Source: CADCUY01 sp964242735
GTDB taxonomy: Bacteria > Actinomycetota > Actinomycetes > Actinomycetales > Quadrisphaeraceae
Reading direction: 5' to 3'
Assembly: GCA_964242735.1 (NCBI GenBank)
Contig: CAXTAK010000001.1
Location: 124,001-188,000 of the forward strand
DNA: 64,000 nt
The stretch's first letter is position 1. Each line of letters begins with the position of its first letter. A program made the translations under genes and the position numbers. The notes under the pieces are model-generated. The model did not search any database and had not been told where the DNA came from. It saw nothing but the letters and a program-made list of their open reading frames with translations. This document shows positions 8,409-17,137 of this stretch, one piece after another.

Positions 8409-9341
8409 GTGCGCATCGTCCTCGCCGGCACCCCGGCACCCGCGGTGACCGCCCTGGAGGCGCTGCTCGCTTCCCGCCACGAGGTCGTGGCCGTGATCAC
8501 CCGCCCCGACGCCCCCGCGGGGCGAGGTCGGCTCCCCGCCGTCGGCCCCGTCACCGCCCGGGCCATCCGGGCCGGGGTGGTGGTGCTGCAGCCGGACCGG
8601 GTGGGTGACCCCCGCTTCCTCGCGGCACTGGCCGGCCTGCGCCCGGACTGCTGCCCCGTCGTCGCCTACGGCGCGCTCCTGCCCCCCGCCGCGCTGGCCG
8701 TGCCCCCCCTCGGGTGGGTGAACCTGCACTTCTCCCTGCTGCCCGCCTGGCGCGGCGCCGCCCCGGTGCAGCACGCGATCATGGCCGGTGACGACGTCAC
8801 CGGTGCCTCCACCTTCCTCATCGAGGAGGGCCTCGACACCGGACCCGTCCTCGGCAGCACCACCACAGCGATCACCGGGGACGACACCGCCGGGACCGTG
8901 CTCACGCGGCTCGCGGTCGCGGGCGCGCAGCTGCTCGTCGCCACCCTCGACGGGCTCGAGGACGGCGCCCTGCAGGGCCAACCGCAGTCCGCGCAGGGCG
9001 TCAGCCACGCACCCAAGCTCACCGTCGACGACGCTCGCGTGCGCTGGGACACCCCCTCGCACGTCGTGGACCGCCGCATCCGCGGCTGCACCCCCGCGCC
9101 CGGGGCGTGGACGACGTGGCGCGGAGAGCGCCTGAAGCTCGCCCCGGTGGCGCCGCCCGCACCCGCCGACGGCGCTCCCCTGTCGCCGGGGGAGGTGCGG
9201 GTCGGCGGCTCCGCGGTGCTGGTCGGGACCGCGGGCGAGCCCGTGGCCCTCGCGGAGGTGCAGCCGGCCGGCAAGCGCCCGATGCCCGCCGCCGACTGGG
9301 CGCGCGGGGTGCGCCCGCAGCCCGGTGAGCGACTGGCGTGA
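8409..9341 (+). CDS. fmt: Methionyl-tRNA formyltransferase
   Basis: Formylates Met-tRNA(fMet) with 10-formyl-tetrahydrofolate so that it can initiate translation. The protein has 310 residues. The N-terminal domain begins MRIVLAGTPAPAV and carries the folate-site signature NLHFSLLPAWRGAAP (about residues 104-118) with the catalytic Asn-His pair, followed by the Asp in EEGLDTGP. The C-terminal OB-like domain binds tRNA. GTG 8409 is chosen for the standard N-terminus. The stop overlaps rsmB by 4 nt (GTGA). Confidence 0.95.
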   Translation: MRIVLAGTPAPAVTALEALLASRHEVVAVITRPDAPAGRGRLPAVGPVTARAIRAGVVVLQPDRVGDPRFLAALAGLRPDCCPVVAYGALLPPAALAVPPLGWVNLHFSLLPAWRGAAPVQHAIMAGDDVTGASTFLIEEGLDTGPVLGSTTTAITGDDTAGTVLTRLAVAGAQLLVATLDGLEDGALQGQPQSAQGVSHAPKLTVDDARVRWDTPSHVVDRRIRGCTPAPGAWTTWRGERLKLAPVAPPAPADGAPLSPGEVRVGGSAVLVGTAGEPVALAEVQPAGKRPMPAADWARGVRPQPGERLA

Positions 9342-10858
9342 GCCCTCCGCCGGAGCCCGGTGCACCGCGGCGCACTCGACCGCGGGGGCCGCGACAGCCA
9401 CCGGGTGCCGCGCGAGCGCGCCCACAGGCCCCGACCGGCGCGCGCGCCGTCGCCCTGGAGGTGCTGCGCGCGGTCCGCGAGGACGACGCCTACGCCAACC
9501 TCCTGCTCCCGCAGCTGCTGCGCCGCGCCGGGCTGAGCGGGCGCGAGGCGGCCCTGGCCACCGAGCTGGCCTACGGGGCACTGCGCGGGCAGGGCACGTA
9601 CGACGCGGTGCTCGCCGCGTGCAGCACCCGCCCCCTGGCCGACGTCGACCCGCCCGTGCTCGACGCGCTGCGCCTGGGCGCCCACCAGCTCCTCGCGACC
9701 CGCATCGCCCCCCACGCCGCGGTGGGCGAGACCGTGTCCCTGGTGCGCGCCGCGCACGGCCCCGGCGCCGGCGGCTTCGTCAACGCGGTGCTGCGCCGGC
9801 TCTCCCAGCGCGACCTGGACGCGTGGCTCACCGAGGTCGTGCCCGCGGTCCCCGACGGTGCGGACGGCTCGGACCTGGGAGCGAGCACCGCCGCCCTGGC
9901 GGTGCGGCACAGCCACCCGGAGTGGGTCGTGGCCGCGCTGCGCGAGGCGCTGGCCGCGCACGGGCGCGATGTCGCCGAGCTGCCCGCCCTGCTCGCCGCG
10001 GACAACGCCCGCCCCCGGGTCTCGCTGGTGGCCCTGCCGGGCCTGGCCGCACCCGCCGAGCTGATCGCTGCGGGCGGGCGGCCCGGTGCGTGGGCACCCA
10101 CCGCCGCCACCGCCCCCGCCGGTGACCCCGCCGATCTGCCCGCCGTCCGCGACGGCCGTGCCCGGGTGCAGGACGAGGGCAGCCAGCTCGCCGCCCTCGC
10201 GCTGCTCGCCGCGCCGCTGACGGGCACGCGGGACTCGATGTGGCTCGACCTGTGCGCCGGGCCGGGGGGCAAGGCCGCGCTGATGGCCGCCACCGCCGTC
10301 GCCGCTGCAGCGCAGCTGGTGGCCGTGGAGGTCCTGCCCCACCGCGCCGCCCTGGTCGAGCGGGCCCTGGCCGCGGTGCCCCGGGGCGCCGGCGGCGGGT
10401 GGTCGGTGCGCACCGGTGACGGCCGCGCGGTCGGCGCCGACGAGCCGAGTGCCTACGACCGGGTGCTCGTGGACTCCCCGTGCACCGGCCTGGGGGCCCT
10501 GCGGCGCCGCCCCGAGGCGCGGTGGCGGCGCACACCCGCCGACGTCGAGGCCCTGGCCCCGCTGCAGCGCGCGCTGCTCGCCTCCGCGCTGGACGCCGTG
10601 CGACCCGGTGGCGTCGTCGCCCACGTGACCTGCTCACCGCACACCGCGGAGACCCTCGACGTGCTCGGCGACGTGCTCTCCGGCCGCGACGACGTGGAGG
10701 TGCTCGACGCCCCGGCGGTGGTGGCCGCCGCCGCCGGTCGCGACGTCCCCGACCTCGGGGAGGGCCGCACCGCGCAGCTGTGGCCGCACCGGCACGGCAC
10801 CGATGCGATGTCCATCGCCCTGCTGCGCCGCACGGCGGGCGCAGCGGGCCCCCACTAG
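9338..10858 (+). CDS. rsmB: 16S rRNA (cytosine-967-C5)-methyltransferase RsmB
   Basis: Methylates C967 of 16S rRNA using SAM. The first 40 residues are a basic Pro/Arg-rich tail. An NusB-like helical domain follows (about 40-175), then a methyltransferase domain with the SAM loop LDLCAGPGGKA (about 302-312), the catalytic motif DSPCTGLG (about 378) and TCSPHTAET (about 430) holding the second conserved cysteine. The start overlaps fmt, and the TAG stop forms part of the -10 of rpe. At 506 residues it is slightly longer than usual because of the N-terminal tail. Confidence 0.93.
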   Translation: MSPPPEPGAPRRTRPRGPRQPPGAARARPQAPTGARAVALEVLRAVREDDAYANLLLPQLLRRAGLSGREAALATELAYGALRGQGTYDAVLAACSTRPLADVDPPVLDALRLGAHQLLATRIAPHAAVGETVSLVRAAHGPGAGGFVNAVLRRLSQRDLDAWLTEVVPAVPDGADGSDLGASTAALAVRHSHPEWVVAALREALAAHGRDVAELPALLAADNARPRVSLVALPGLAAPAELIAAGGRPGAWAPTAATAPAGDPADLPAVRDGRARVQDEGSQLAALALLAAPLTGTRDSMWLDLCAGPGGKAALMAATAVAAAAQLVAVEVLPHRAALVERALAAVPRGAGGGWSVRTGDGRAVGADEPSAYDRVLVDSPCTGLGALRRRPEARWRRTPADVEALAPLQRALLASALDAVRPGGVVAHVTCSPHTAETLDVLGDVLSGRDDVEVLDAPAVVAAAAGRDVPDLGEGRTAQLWPHRHGTDAMSIALLRRTAGAAGPH

Positions 10859-10868
10859 CCTCCCCACC
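10856..10868 (+). promoter_or_regulatory. Leaderless promoter of rpe
   Basis: TAGCCT (10856-10861) begins with the TAG stop codon of rsmB and ends 7 nt before the rpe GTG. No ribosome-binding sequence is visible. Confidence 0.5.
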
Positions 10869-11543
10869 GTGCAGCCCCCGGCGGTCCACCCCAGCATCCT
10901 GTCCGCCGACTTCGCCGACCTGAAGGCCGAGCTGGCGCGCATCGGCGGCGCCGACATGGTCCACGTCGACGTCATGGACAACCACTTCGTGCCCAACCTC
11001 ACCCTCGGCCTGCCGGTGGTGGAGCGCCTCGCGCAGGTCAGCCCGGTGCCCCTCGACTGCCACCTGATGATCGCCGACCCCGACCGCTGGGCGCCGGCCT
11101 ACGCCGAGGCCGGTGCGGCGAGCGTGACCTTCCACGTCGAGGCGGCGACCTCCCCGGTGCGCCTGGCGCGGGAGCTGCGCGCGAAGGGCGCCCGGGCCGG
11201 CGTCGCGCTGAACCCGGCGACCCCGGTGGAGGCCGTCGAGGCCCTGCTGGGGGAGGTGGACCTGGTGCTGGTGATGACCGTCGAGCCGGGCTTCGGCGGC
11301 CAGGAGCTGCTGCCGGTGTGCCTGCCCAAGGTGCGCCGGTTGCGCGCCGCGGTCACCGACGGCGGCCTGGGGGTGCGCCTGCAGGTCGACGGCGGCATCA
11401 CGGCCGCGACGATCGCCGGCGCCGCGCGGGCCGGGGCCGACACCTTCGTCGCCGGCTCGGCGGTGTACGGCGCGGACGACCCCGCGGCGGCGATCACCGC
11501 CCTGCGCACTGCCGCCGGCGCCGCCTGGCAGGATCGCCCCTGA
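10869..11543 (+). CDS. rpe: Ribulose-phosphate 3-epimerase
   Basis: Interconverts ribulose 5-phosphate and xylulose 5-phosphate in the pentose phosphate pathway. The 224-residue TIM barrel shows HPSILSADF at the N-terminus, the metal ligands and acid-base residues in HVDVMDNHFVPN, CHLMI, TVEPGFGGQ and the final VDGGI and AGSAVYG phosphate site. GTG 10869 gives the expected start. It appears to be a single-gene unit. Confidence 0.95.
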   Translation: MQPPAVHPSILSADFADLKAELARIGGADMVHVDVMDNHFVPNLTLGLPVVERLAQVSPVPLDCHLMIADPDRWAPAYAEAGAASVTFHVEAATSPVRLARELRAKGARAGVALNPATPVEAVEALLGEVDLVLVMTVEPGFGGQELLPVCLPKVRRLRAAVTDGGLGVRLQVDGGITAATIAGAARAGADTFVAGSAVYGADDPAAAITALRTAAGAAWQDRP

Positions 11544-11552
11544 CCCCGCGCA

Positions 11553-11573
11553 CCCGGGGCCGTCCACCCCGGG
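11553..11573 (+). terminator. Weak hairpin after rpe
   Basis: CCCGGGG (11553-11559) pairs with CCCCGGG (11567-11573) around a 7-nt loop, 10 nt after the rpe stop and 34 nt before pnuC. There is no T-run. It may end rpe transcription. Confidence 0.35.
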
Positions 11574-11606
11574 CCCACCGTCGCGCCCTCACGCCGAGGA
11601 GGCACC

Positions 11607-12290
11607 GTGAACCCGCTGACGTGGTTGTTCGAGGCGACGATCGACTTCGGTGGCGGTCAGGAGGTGCTGTGGCGCGAGGTCATCGGCAACGGCTTCGGCC
11701 TGGCGTCGGCCGTCGGCGGGATGCGACGTCGGGTCTGGGCGTGGCCGGTGGGGATCGTCGGCAACGTGCTGCTGTTCACCGTGTTCCTCGGGGCGGTGTT
11801 CAACACCCCGCAGGGGGCGAACCTGCTCGGGCAGGCCGGTCGCCAGGTCATGTTCATCGCCGTCGCGGTGTACGGCTGGCACCGCTGGCGCACCCGCCCG
11901 GGTGGCGAGCACGGTGCGGCGGCGGTCAGCCCGCGCTGGGCGACCTGGCGCGAGCGCGCGGGCATGGTGGCTGTGGCCGTGGTGCTCGTCGGGGTGCTGA
12001 CGCCCGCCTTCCGCGCGCTGGGCTCCTTCGAGCCCGTGTGGGCCGACGCCTGGATCTTCACCGGCTCCCTGCTCGCCACCTACGGCATGGCCCGCGGGTG
12101 GAACGACTTCTGGCTCATCTGGATCGCCGTCGACGTCGTCGGCGTCCCGCTGCTGCTGCGCGCCCAGCTGTACCCCAGCGCGATCCTCTACATCGTCTAC
12201 GGCGCGTTCGTCATCTGGGGCCTGGTGGTGTGGATGCGCGTGCAGCGGGCCGAGGGCCTCGCCTCGCCCGTCTCGGAGACCGTGGGCTGA
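11607..12290 (+). CDS. pnuC: PnuC-family nicotinamide riboside (vitamin) transporter
   Basis: PnuC proteins let nicotinamide riboside diffuse into the cell, where a kinase traps it. The 227-residue protein has about six to seven hydrophobic helices and the family signatures WPVGIVGNVLLF (about residues 49-60) and DFWLIWIAVDVVGVPLLL (about 170-187), with the conserved Trp residues that line the pathway. GTG 11607 has GAGGAGG 4 nt upstream. A homologue for another vitamin such as thiamine or riboflavin cannot be excluded; no riboswitch is seen before it. Confidence 0.85.
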   Translation: MNPLTWLFEATIDFGGGQEVLWREVIGNGFGLASAVGGMRRRVWAWPVGIVGNVLLFTVFLGAVFNTPQGANLLGQAGRQVMFIAVAVYGWHRWRTRPGGEHGAAAVSPRWATWRERAGMVAVAVVLVGVLTPAFRALGSFEPVWADAWIFTGSLLATYGMARGWNDFWLIWIAVDVVGVPLLLRAQLYPSAILYIVYGAFVIWGLVVWMRVQRAEGLASPVSETVG

Positions 12291-12324
12291 GCCCCTCGTG
12301 CGCCGCGCGGCCCGACCGGGCCGT

Positions 12325-12355
12325 CACGGGGCCCCACCTACAGTGGGGCCCCGTG
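12325..12355 (+). promoter_or_regulatory. Perfect 13-bp inverted repeat enclosing the hisE promoter and start
   Basis: CACGGGGCCCCAC (12325-12337) and GTGGGGCCCCGTG (12343-12355) are exact reverse complements around the 5-nt loop CTACA. The -10 candidate TACAGT (12339-12344) occupies the loop and the first bases of the right arm. The right arm ends with the GTG start codon of hisE (12353-12355). It may act as an operator, as a terminator for pnuC, or both. Confidence 0.6.
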
Positions 12356-12616
12356 AAGACCTTCGAGGAGCTGTTCGCCGAGCTCAGCGACAAGGCCGCG
12401 CAGCGCCCCGCCGGCTCCACCACCGTCGCGGCGCTCGACGCGGGGGTGCACGAGATCGGCAAGAAGGTCGTGGAGGAGGCGGCGGAGTCCTGGATGGCCG
12501 CCGAGCACGAGGGCCCCGAGCGGGCCGCCGAGGAGATCTCCCAGCTGCTGTACCACGTGCAGGTCCTCATGATCGCTCGCGGCCTGGGCCTGCGCGACGT
12601 CTACGCGCACCTGTGA
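12353..12616 (+). CDS. hisE: Phosphoribosyl-ATP diphosphatase
   Basis: Second step of histidine synthesis: splits diphosphate from phosphoribosyl-ATP. The 87-residue all-helical protein has the MazG-type signature KKVVEEAAE (about 38-46) and the EEISQLLYHVQVLM helix with metal-binding acidic residues. GTG 12353 lies 8 nt after a TACAGT -10 element and at the edge of a perfect inverted repeat. HisE is separate from HisI (24800), as is usual in actinobacteria. hisG follows after 19 nt. Confidence 0.94.
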   Translation: MKTFEELFAELSDKAAQRPAGSTTVAALDAGVHEIGKKVVEEAAESWMAAEHEGPERAAEEISQLLYHVQVLMIARGLGLRDVYAHL

Positions 12617-12635
12617 GCGGGGGGAGGATCACGCC

Positions 12636-13511
12636 GTGCTGAAGGTCGCCGTCCCCAACAAGGGCTCCCTCGCCGCCCCCGCGGAGCAGCTGCTGCGCGA
12701 GGCCGGCTACGCGAGCCGCCGCGACGGGCGCGAGCTGGTGCTGGAGGACCCCGAGAACGACGTCGAGCTGTACTTCCTGCGCCCCCGCGACATCGCCGTG
12801 TACGTCGGCTCGGGGACCCTGGACGTCGGCATCACCGGCCGCGACCTCCTCCTGGACTCCCGCGCCCCCGCACGGGAGGTGCTGGAGCTGGGCTTCGGGC
12901 CCTCCACGTTCTGCTTCGCCGGGCCCGCCGGGGCCCTGCCGTCCGGAGGCCTGAGGGGGCTGGAGGGCCTGCGGATCGCCACCAGCTTCCCCGTTCTGGT
13001 GGAGGACCACCTGGCCGCCGCCGGGGTGGGCGCCCGCGTGGTGCGCCTGGACGGCGCCGTGGAGACCGCGGTGCGCCTGGGCGTCGCCGACGTCGTCGCC
13101 GACGTCGTCGAGACCGGCACCACGCTGCGCGCGGCGGGCCTGGCGGTCTTCGGGGAGCCGATCCTGCGCTCGCAGGCCGTGCTGGTGGCCCGTGCCGACC
13201 ACGCCGGCGGTGCCGGTGACCCCGGCGGGCGGGGCGAGGGCCTCGCCGTGCTCGCCCGCCGCATCCAGGGCGTGCTGGTCGCGCGCCGGTACGTGATGGT
13301 CGACTACGACGTGCGCCGCGAGCACCTGGCCGCCGCCACGGCCATCACCCCGGGGCTGGAGTCCCCGACGATCGCCCCCCTGCAGGACCCGGCGTGGGCG
13401 GCGGTGCGGGCCCTGGTGACCAGCGGCAACGTCAACAAGGTGATGGACGAGCTGTACGACCTCGGGGCCCGCGCGATCCTCGTGACCTCCCTGCACGCGT
13501 GCCGGCTGTGA
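12636..13511 (+). CDS. hisG: ATP phosphoribosyltransferase, long form
   Basis: First committed step of histidine synthesis: joins ATP and PRPP, with feedback inhibition by histidine. The 291-residue length and the C-terminal ACT-like regulatory domain (about 215-291) mark the long HisG, which needs no HisZ. The catalytic part shows VPNKGSL at the start, DVGITGRDLL (about 65-74) and the PRPP-binding DVVETGTTLRAAGL (about 155-168). GTG 12636 follows a G-rich ribosome site. Its stop overlaps the next gene by 4 nt. Confidence 0.95.
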   Translation: MLKVAVPNKGSLAAPAEQLLREAGYASRRDGRELVLEDPENDVELYFLRPRDIAVYVGSGTLDVGITGRDLLLDSRAPAREVLELGFGPSTFCFAGPAGALPSGGLRGLEGLRIATSFPVLVEDHLAAAGVGARVVRLDGAVETAVRLGVADVVADVVETGTTLRAAGLAVFGEPILRSQAVLVARADHAGGAGDPGGRGEGLAVLARRIQGVLVARRYVMVDYDVRREHLAAATAITPGLESPTIAPLQDPAWAAVRALVTSGNVNKVMDELYDLGARAILVTSLHACRL

Positions 13512-13987
13512 CCCCCGCGGGACGCACCGGCCGCGCCCGCGGGCCCTACGCGCCCTTCACCGCCCGGCGCGGGCCCGTGGTCGCCGTGGTCCTGGCCGCG
13601 GCCGTCGCCGCCATGTCCGTGGGGCTGGCCCTGTTCGTGACCGGCACCGTGCGGTGGTGGGACCGCGCGGGCTTCCTCGTGGTCGGCGCCGCGGTGGTGT
13701 GGTTCCTGTACCGCCAGGCCACCGTGCGCGCGGTCCCCACACCCTCGGGCCTGACCGTGCGCAACCTGGTCCACACGCGCACCGTGGCGTGGGAGGACGT
13801 CGTCGACGTCCGCTTCGGCGGCGGCCGTCCGTGGGTGCAGCTGGAGCTCACCGACGGCGACGTGCTGGCCGTGATGGGCGTGCAGCGCGCCGACGGCCCC
13901 TCCGCCGACGCCGAGGCCGCGCGCCTGGCGACCCTGGTCGCCGCGGGCACCCGCAGCGGCGGCGCCCCGGCCTGGCCGCCGGCGTGA
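13508..13987 (+). CDS. PH-domain membrane protein of unknown role
   Basis: A 159-residue protein with two transmembrane helices near the N-terminus (about 21-43 and 48-66) followed by a small beta-rich domain. The phrase PTPSGLTVRNLVHTRTVAWEDV is typical of the bacterial PH (bPH) domains found behind hisG in actinobacteria. The function is unknown. The GTG start overlaps the hisG stop (GTGA), and the stop touches the next gene (TGATG), so it is co-translated with histidine genes although nothing points to a direct role in histidine synthesis. Confidence 0.82.
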   Translation: MTPAGRTGRARGPYAPFTARRGPVVAVVLAAAVAAMSVGLALFVTGTVRWWDRAGFLVVGAAVVWFLYRQATVRAVPTPSGLTVRNLVHTRTVAWEDVVDVRFGGGRPWVQLELTDGDVLAVMGVQRADGPSADAEAARLATLVAAGTRSGGAPAWPPA

Positions 13988-15402
13988 TGCCCACCTGGCT
14001 CACCGCCACCACCGACCTCACCGGCCAGCAGGAGCTGGTGCTGGCCCTGCGCGCCGGCATCGCGGCGGTGGTCGCCCTGGTGGGCGCCGTCGTCGTCGGC
14101 GTCCTCGTCCGCCGGGCCGGGCACGGGTCACCCCTGGTGCGCGACCTCACCCGCCGCGCCCGGCGTCCGCTGCGGGTGCTGCTGGTGGTGCTGGCGCTGC
14201 GGCAGGTCGCCGCCGGCGCGGGCGGCACCGACGCCTGGCTCGACGTCGTCCGCTTCGTGCTCACCGCCGCCCTGTTCGCCTCCGCCGGGTGGCTCGTCGC
14301 CAGCCTGGTCCTCGTCGCCGAGGACCTCGTCATGCGGCGCTACCGCGACGACGTGGCGGACAACCGCCACAACCGCCGCGTGCGCACGCAGGTCGGCTTC
14401 CTGCGCCGGGTGCTCGTCGCCCTCATCGCCCTGGTCGTGGTCTCCGCGGTGCTCCTCACCATCGAGGAGGTGCGCGCGGTCGGCACCGGCCTGCTGGCCT
14501 CAGCGGGACTGCTCTCCGTCGTCGCCGGCCTCGCTGCCCAGTCGACCCTCACCAACGTCTTCGCCGGTCTGCAGCTGGCCTTCACCGACGCGCTGCGCGT
14601 CGACGACGTGGTCATCGTGGAGGAGCAGTTCGGCAAGGTCGAGGAGATCACCATGACGTACGTCGTGGTGCGCCTGTGGGACGAGCGCACGATGGTGCTG
14701 CCGTCGACGTACTTCACGACCTCGCCCTTCGAGAACTGGACCCGCCGGGAGTCCCAGCTGATCGGCACGGTGCTCGTCGACGTCGACTGGCGCACCGACG
14801 TCGAGGCGATGCGCACGGAGCTGGCGAGGGTGCTCGCCGGCGACGCGCTGTGGGACGGGCGCGTGGGGGTGCTGCAGGTCACCGACGCGGTGGGCTCGGT
14901 GGTGCAGGTGCGCGCCCTGGTCTCCGCCGCCGACGCACCGACGGTGTTCGACCTGCGCTGCCACGTGCGTGAGGCCCTGGTGACCTGGTTGGTGCGCCAC
15001 GACCCCGCCGGCCTCCCGCGGGTGCGCCAGGAGAACCTCGAGCCGCGCGGGGCCGCGACCGGCAGCGGCACCGCTGGCACCACTGCCGGCATCGGCACCG
15101 CAGCGGCGGAGCACGGCGACGACGGCCGCTCCCTGTTCACCGGCAGCCTCGCCGCGGTGGCGCGCTCGCGGGGTTTCAGCGGGCCCAGCGAGACCGACCA
15201 GCTGGCGCGGGCCCGTGCCGACGCGGACTCCGCCACCCGGGAGGAGTCCCAGCAGCTGCCGCGCCAGCTCGCCGCCCCCAGCCCGCCAGGGGGGCCCGCC
15301 GACGCCGATACCACCGTGGTGCGCCTCCCACCTCGATCCGCGCCACCCGCTGACGCCGGCGCGACGCGGCCGATGCCGCCGGTGCCCCCCGCCGCCCGCT
15401 GA
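13987..15402 (+). CDS. MscS-family mechanosensitive ion channel
   Basis: A membrane channel expected to open under osmotic tension. Of 471 residues, about 1-165 hold four or five transmembrane helices. The MscS core follows: the pore-lining helix region GTGLLASAGLLSVVAGLAAQS and the beta-domain signature near DALRVDDVVIVEEQFGKVEEITMTYVVVRLWDERTMVLPS are both clear. From about residue 355 to the end the sequence is low complexity (Ala, Gly, Thr, Pro) and probably disordered. ATG 13987 overlaps the previous stop; GTG 13984 is an alternative one codon earlier. Confidence 0.88.
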   Translation: MPTWLTATTDLTGQQELVLALRAGIAAVVALVGAVVVGVLVRRAGHGSPLVRDLTRRARRPLRVLLVVLALRQVAAGAGGTDAWLDVVRFVLTAALFASAGWLVASLVLVAEDLVMRRYRDDVADNRHNRRVRTQVGFLRRVLVALIALVVVSAVLLTIEEVRAVGTGLLASAGLLSVVAGLAAQSTLTNVFAGLQLAFTDALRVDDVVIVEEQFGKVEEITMTYVVVRLWDERTMVLPSTYFTTSPFENWTRRESQLIGTVLVDVDWRTDVEAMRTELARVLAGDALWDGRVGVLQVTDAVGSVVQVRALVSAADAPTVFDLRCHVREALVTWLVRHDPAGLPRVRQENLEPRGAATGSGTAGTTAGIGTAAAEHGDDGRSLFTGSLAAVARSRGFSGPSETDQLARARADADSATREESQQLPRQLAAPSPPGGPADADTTVVRLPPRSAPPADAGATRPMPPVPPAAR

Positions 15403-15435
15403 CCCGGCGCCCCGGTCCCGCGAGCCGGCACGGCG

Positions 15436-16509
15436 TCAGCGGGTAGCGCCGCGCACCAGGCGCACCGCCTCCGCCTCCGCCAGGCCTGCGCACACCAGCA
15501 GGTCCACCGCGGTGGAGCGCACCTGCGCCAGCACCACGTCGGCGGACAGCGTGCTGCGCCCCACCCCGGCGGAGCGCTGCGCGACCGCCACCAGCTCCCC
15601 CACCACCTCCTGCGGTGCCTCCTGCGCGGCGACGTCCTCGGCCAGGTGCGCCGCCGCGGCGCCGAGCGCCTCCACGCACTCCAGCAGCAGCGGTGGCAGC
15701 ACCTCCCCCGTGCTGACCGCCGCCTCCAGGCGCCGGGTCAGCACCCGCACGTTGCGCAGCGCCCGGTCCAGGGGCACCGACAGGGCGACCACGTCACGCA
15801 CCCCGCCGCGGTGCCGCCGCCTCCACGGGGAGCTGGCGAGGACGTCCAGGCCCTCCGCCCCCGCGCTGCGCAGGGCGTCCAGGCGCGTCTGGGTGGCGCG
15901 GGCGTGCTCCAGGCTCTCGTGCACCAGACCGGCGTCCCGGGCCCGTGCCGCCGTCGCCGCCTCGACCAGGAGCGCGGCGACCTCGCGCAGCAGCGCCACC
16001 GCCAGGGTCCGCGGTCGGCGCAGTGCCGACGCCGGCACGAGCGTGGCGATGGCCAGCGCCACCAGACCTCCGGTGACCGCGTCCAGCCACCGGTCCACGC
16101 CCTCACCGGGCAGGGGCGCGAACGTGGCGACGAAGACCGCCTGCACGGCCGACTGGGTGGTCATCAGGGGCCCGGCACCCAGCAGCACCGCCACCGACAT
16201 CGCCAGCATCACCACCAGCAGCACCGTCCACGGGCCCTGGCCGACGGCTCCGACGATGAGGTCCCCGACGGCCACCCCCACCGCCACCCCCGCCACGACC
16301 TCCACCACGCGCCGCAGCCGCTGCCCGTAGGAGACCCCGAGCGCCACCACGGCGGCGATGCCGGCGAAGACCGGGCGGCTGTGGCCGAGCACCCGCTCGG
16401 CGATCACCATCGCCAGACCGGCGGCGACCGCGCACTGCAGCACCTGGAAGCCGCTGCTGCGCCACCGCGCCAGACGATCCCGCAGCTCCGTCCGCAGTCC
16501 CACCCGCAC
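15436..16509 (-). CDS. FUSC-type aromatic acid exporter family membrane protein
   Basis: A 357-residue membrane protein. The N-terminal half has five or six closely packed hydrophobic helices, including the FAGIAAVVALGVSYGQRLRR segment typical of FUSC/aromatic acid exporter proteins. The C-terminal half is a soluble helical region with many Ala, Leu, Arg and Glu. GTG 16509 is chosen because GGGAGG lies 5 nt upstream; the open frame continues further up without a ribosome site. The substrate is unknown. It converges with the MscS channel gene and lies 17 nt after the kinase gene. Confidence 0.75.
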   Translation of the reverse strand: MRVGLRTELRDRLARWRSSGFQVLQCAVAAGLAMVIAERVLGHSRPVFAGIAAVVALGVSYGQRLRRVVEVVAGVAVGVAVGDLIVGAVGQGPWTVLLVVMLAMSVAVLLGAGPLMTTQSAVQAVFVATFAPLPGEGVDRWLDAVTGGLVALAIATLVPASALRRPRTLAVALLREVAALLVEAATAARARDAGLVHESLEHARATQTRLDALRSAGAEGLDVLASSPWRRRHRGGVRDVVALSVPLDRALRNVRVLTRRLEAAVSTGEVLPPLLLECVEALGAAAAHLAEDVAAQEAPQEVVGELVAVAQRSAGVGRSTLSADVVLAQVRSTAVDLLVCAGLAEAEAVRLVRGATR

Positions 16510-16526
16510 GTCCACCTCCCGGGCCC

Positions 16527-17135
16527 TCACCCCGTGGTGAGCAGGAGGTCCGCGCGCCCGCGGGTGCCCTCTGCGGCGAACAGCGCCCGCTCCTGCTCCG
16601 CCCACCGCTCCCAGTGGGGGCGGTAGGTCTCACCGTCGCGGGCCAGCCCCCGGGCCAGGCGCACCCCTTCGGGAGCCTCGACCCACACCAGGGCGCCGAG
16701 GTAGGGCCGGGCCGCGCGCGACCCGCACCCCACCCCCTCGACGACCACCAGCTCCCCGATCGGCACCGCGACCAGGGAGCCCCACCGCCCCGCGTCCCAG
16801 TCCCAGCGGCGGAACGCGGCGGGGTAGCCCTGCGCCAGGGGTTGCAGCACCTTCTCCACCAGCAGGGGCACCGCCTGCGCCAGACCGTCCCACCCGGGGT
16901 AGATCTCGTCCATCTGCACCAGGGGCGGGCTCGGGCCGCGGCGCTGCGCGGCGCGGGTGGCCAGAGCGCGGGCGAAGGTCGTCTTGCCCGCCCCGCTGGG
17001 CCCGTCGACGGCCACCACCCGGGTGCGCCCGGCGCCCGCGGGGCGCGCCAGGGCCAGGTCGAGGGCGCGGTCGATCACATCGGGCGCACCCGGGTGGTGG
17101 CCGTCGCGCAGGGCGCCGGCGTCGCCGGTGGCCAC
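16527..17135 (-). CDS. Uridine kinase-like P-loop kinase
   Basis: A 202-residue cytoplasmic protein with the Walker A loop VDGPSGAGKTT (about 44-53) and features of the uridine kinase/panK-like superfamily: a VQMDEIYPGWDGL segment that resembles the nucleoside-binding DDFY loop and ELVVVEGVGCGS as Walker B. The substrate is not certain; actinobacterial proteins of this type are usually annotated only as uridine kinase or ATP-binding protein. GTG 17135 follows the HIT gene stop by 2 nt; a later GTG at 17077 is possible. Confidence 0.75.
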   Translation of the reverse strand: MATGDAGALRDGHHPGAPDVIDRALDLALARPAGAGRTRVVAVDGPSGAGKTTFARALATRAAQRRGPSPPLVQMDEIYPGWDGLAQAVPLLVEKVLQPLAQGYPAAFRRWDWDAGRWGSLVAVPIGELVVVEGVGCGSRAARPYLGALVWVEAPEGVRLARGLARDGETYRPHWERWAEQERALFAAEGTRGRADLLLTTG

Positions 17136-17137
17136 GC

